A DNA stretch of 64,000 bases from Acidobacteriaceae bacterium (GTDB lineage Bacteria > Acidobacteriota > Terriglobia > Terriglobales > Acidobacteriaceae), in the NCBI GenBank assembly GCA_003134855.1, contig PLCS01000017.1, positions 1 to 64,000 of the forward strand, in the 5' to 3' direction. Both the position numbers and the translations under genes were made by a program. Below, in pieces: positions 62,139 to 64,000 of the stretch (its first letter is position 1; each line of letters opens with the position of its first letter). The notes under the pieces are model-generated. The model saw only the letters and a list, made by a program, of their open reading frames with translations. It was not told the DNA's origin and did no database searches.

Positions 62139-62972
62139 TTATCGCTGGCATTGTGGACAATAATGCGTTCCCCGGCCAGCCAGTAGAATGCGCCGGATCG
62201 GTGTATGGCAGCGGCGGCAGGGAAGGCCGGTGCGCAGGTAGACGCAGTGTTCCAGTTGGAAGAAGCCGCGCACCCCGTCGGAGTTCACGTAATCGGAGAC
62301 CGAAGAGCCACCCAGCCGGATAGCGTGCTCAAGAACCTCGCGCAGAGCCAGCCGCAGAGCTTCGATTTCGGACCTGGTCAGCCGGCCAGAGAGCCGGCGC
62401 GGGCGAATACCGGCACGAAAGAGGCTTTCGTCGGCGTAGATGTTGCCCACTCCGGAGAGCAGCTTCTGGTTGAGCAGGGCTGCCTTGATGGGCAGCATTC
62501 GGGGGTGGAAGAGAGCGGCAAACTCCGCCGCGGTTACGGTCAAAGGGTCGGCCCCCGCCGCGTTGAAGGCGGGGCTGCGGCTCAGGTTGCGGAACTCCAG
62601 CCGCCCAAAGCGGCGCGGGTCCACAAAGCGCAGCTCCCGGCCGCTGGCCAGGCTCAGCCGGGCATGAGTGTGGGCCGCAAGGGGAGCATCGGGAGTGCTA
62701 ACCAGCAGCCGCCCGGTCATACCCAGATGCACAATCCATTGGGCGGCTGGAGCGCCAGAATCCTCGACCGAAGCACCCAGTTCGCAGACGATGTGCTTAC
62801 CGGTGCGATGGACGGCCAGAAACACGCGCCCTTCCAGGCCCCTGGCCTGGCGCGCCGGCGGCGTCTTGAAGGGCTCGCGGTGACTGCCAAACCAAGTCTC
62901 GACGATGCGGTCGCCGCGCAGACGCTCGTCGACGCCGCGGGCGATGGTCTCGACCTCTGGCAGCTCGGGCAT
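62139..62972 (-). CDS. mutM: formamidopyrimidine-DNA glycosylase
   Basis: A 277-residue base-excision repair enzyme that removes 8-oxoguanine and formamidopyrimidines and cleaves the strand. MPELPEVETIARGV holds the catalytic N-terminal Pro 2 (as the mature terminus) and Glu 3. The C-terminal zinc finger (CVYLRTGLPCRRC... GRGTHYCPQCQR) has four cysteines intact; the H2TH region contains LLNQKLLSGVGNIYADESLF. ATG 62972 is fixed by the catalytic Pro. It stands alone on the minus strand; upstream is the NTF2-like gene. Confidence 0.97.
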   Translation of the reverse strand: MPELPEVETIARGVDERLRGDRIVETWFGSHREPFKTPPARQARGLEGRVFLAVHRTGKHIVCELGASVEDSGAPAAQWIVHLGMTGRLLVSTPDAPLAAHTHARLSLASGRELRFVDPRRFGRLEFRNLSRSPAFNAAGADPLTVTAAEFAALFHPRMLPIKAALLNQKLLSGVGNIYADESLFRAGIRPRRLSGRLTRSEIEALRLALREVLEHAIRLGGSSVSDYVNSDGVRGFFQLEHCVYLRTGLPCRRCHTPIRRILLAGRGTHYCPQCQR

Positions 62973-63014
62973 CGGTCTATTGTAGGTGAATCCGTCTTCT
63001 GGCGCGGTCCGCTG

Positions 63015-63545
63015 CTATTTGCGCTCGCCGGGCATGCGAATCCGGTTGGCCTCAAAGCTCACAACTTTCCACTTGCCCTCCGCATTCCGCACATAGACGC
63101 GGATGTAGCGATAGCTCCCGGAGAAGTCTCCTTCGCCGCTCGTGCCGCTCACATCGGCCCGCGAGGTCACCAACGCCGTTGTCCCGTAGAAGCGCACCTT
63201 GCGGTCGGAAATTGCAATGGCCGTAAAATGGGTTGCGCCGGCGCGGAGATTGGCCAGCGCCTGCTCCTTGGATTGCAGGGTGCCGTTGGGGGTGATGGCC
63301 ATGTAATCGTCGGCCAGCAGGGAGTCCATGGCGGGGATGTCGGCCTTCAGCACGGCAATGCGCCACGCCTCTTCCAGTTGGAATATCTCGTGGTGGCTCT
63401 CGTGGCGCTGCGTCCGGGGCATTCCGCTGTGCTGAAGGGCGGCGCAAGGGGTGAGCGCCAGCGCGGCAACAACGGGAAGGAGCGCCAAGGCATACTGTCT
63501 CCGGCGGCGGAGGGGCTTGTTTGGGTTGATCGCGGCTGCGAGCAT
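63015..63545 (-). CDS. secreted NTF2-like (DUF4440) protein
   Basis: A 176-residue protein with an N-terminal signal-anchor (YALALLPVVAALALTPC) and an NTF2/DUF4440-like domain: IFQLEEAWRIAVLKADIPAMDSLLADDYMAITPNG and WKVVSFEANRIRM. These small folds are used in many enzymes and binding proteins; the activity here is unknown. ATG 63545 is taken. It precedes mutM on the same strand with 42 bases between. Confidence 0.8.
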   Translation of the reverse strand: MLAAAINPNKPLRRRRQYALALLPVVAALALTPCAALQHSGMPRTQRHESHHEIFQLEEAWRIAVLKADIPAMDSLLADDYMAITPNGTLQSKEQALANLRAGATHFTAIAISDRKVRFYGTTALVTSRADVSGTSGEGDFSGSYRYIRVYVRNAEGKWKVVSFEANRIRMPGERK

Positions 63546-63691
63546 GATCGTATCGGATGGTAGCCCCGCAAGGCCACGCCGGTCAAACGCATTCCGAAAG
63601 TCTGCACTAAAAATTAACGCGAGTGGTTGAGCAAGTCAGACGAGCAAAGCCGTGTTGTCACTATTTTCTGGTCCCTGGTCCCACGTGTACG

Positions 63692-64000
63692 ATGAATTGC
63701 GTGAGCTTCTTCCTCTTCAAGACCGAGCCCGATGTCTACTCCTTCGATGACTTCTTGCGCGACCGGGAGACTGTCTGGGATGGCGTGACCAACCCCACAG
63801 CGGTGAAACACCTGCGCGAGATGAAGGCCGGAACCAAGTGGATCTTTTACCACACCGGCGAAGAGCGCACTGCCGTCGGCACGGGAACCGTAGTCAGCGT
63901 GGACCCTACCAACCCCAAGGTTCCTATCGTCAGGGTCAAGATGGGCAAGCGCCTCAGGAAGCCCAAGACCCTGGCGGCGATCAAAGCCGATCCGCTCTTC
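63692..64000 (+). CDS. EVE-domain protein (truncated by window end)
   Basis: The first 103 residues of a gene that runs off the right edge. ATG 63692 gives MNCVSFFLFKTEPDVYSFDDF, then VWDGVTNPTAVKHLREM, GTKWIFYHTGEERTAVGTGTV, an EVE (PUA-like) fold. EVE proteins bind modified bases (5-methylcytosine or 5-hydroxymethylcytosine in some cases) and often stand beside restriction-like genes. The stop is outside the window. This gene is too short for a minimum-length filter but has an open, family-like frame. GTG 63701 is an alternative start. Confidence 0.9.
   Translation, partial: MNCVSFFLFKTEPDVYSFDDFLRDRETVWDGVTNPTAVKHLREMKAGTKWIFYHTGEERTAVGTGTVVSVDPTNPKVPIVRVKMGKRLRKPKTLAAIKADPLF

Overview
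The window looks like chromosomal DNA of an Acidobacteriota bacterium (Terriglobia-like). The main evidence is four permeases of the acidobacterial duplicated orphan permease (ADOP) type, two of them preceded by PadR regulators, together with high GC and several interspersed repeats of a kind common in that group. There is no prophage, CRISPR array, rRNA or tRNA that I can support. About 53 protein genes are supported on both strands, in short operons.

Layout. 1-9.5 kb: PadR-ADOP operon, hemolysin-III-like membrane protein, SDR protein, a lone ADOP, xylose isomerase. 9.5-13.4 kb: a three-gene minus-strand operon (DUF362, radical SAM, MEMO-AMMECR1 fusion), the AmmeMemoRadiSam system, in which all three products carry apparent export signals. 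13.5-18.5 kb: a large membrane protein and larE-larC-larB for the nickel-pincer nucleotide cofactor, without larA. 18.5-22 kb: an ArsR-methyltransferase regulator divergent from ahcY-metF; metK lies at 32.4 kb. 22-27 kb: purine permease, CDF metal exporter, alpha-carbonic anhydrase with an altered zinc ligand. 27-32.4 kb: accessory, repeat-rich stretch with an orphan mobile-mystery-protein-A homologue, an AT-richer AlbA/Schlafen-domain gene, 233-bp tandem repeats, a lipoprotein, and a decayed REP/RAYT locus. 32.4-39.6 kb: metK, a HigBA-like toxin-antitoxin pair whose toxin looks doubly frameshifted, RodZ-like HTH protein, FtsX-like permease, galK, a PLP decarboxylase, cold-shock protein. 39.7-48 kb: GH31 enzyme with PA14 insert, a repeat-motif secreted protein, peroxiredoxin, TPR protein, mnmE. 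48-54 kb: PadR plus two tandem ADOPs. 54-64 kb: HU, DUF2461, ruvA, an Ig-like surface protein, trpB2, small secreted proteins, HIT protein, a disordered/pseudo-receiver protein, mutM, NTF2-like protein and the start of an EVE-domain gene cut by the window end.

How it fits together. Methyl-cycle genes (ahcY, metF, metK and a SAM-binding-type regulator) recur. Carbohydrate genes (xylA, galK, GH31) suggest plant-polymer use. The most unusual points are the apparently exported AmmeMemoRadiSam set, the RAYT/REP island, a post-stop repeat shared by three unrelated genes, and phased T-tracts upstream of the HU promoter.
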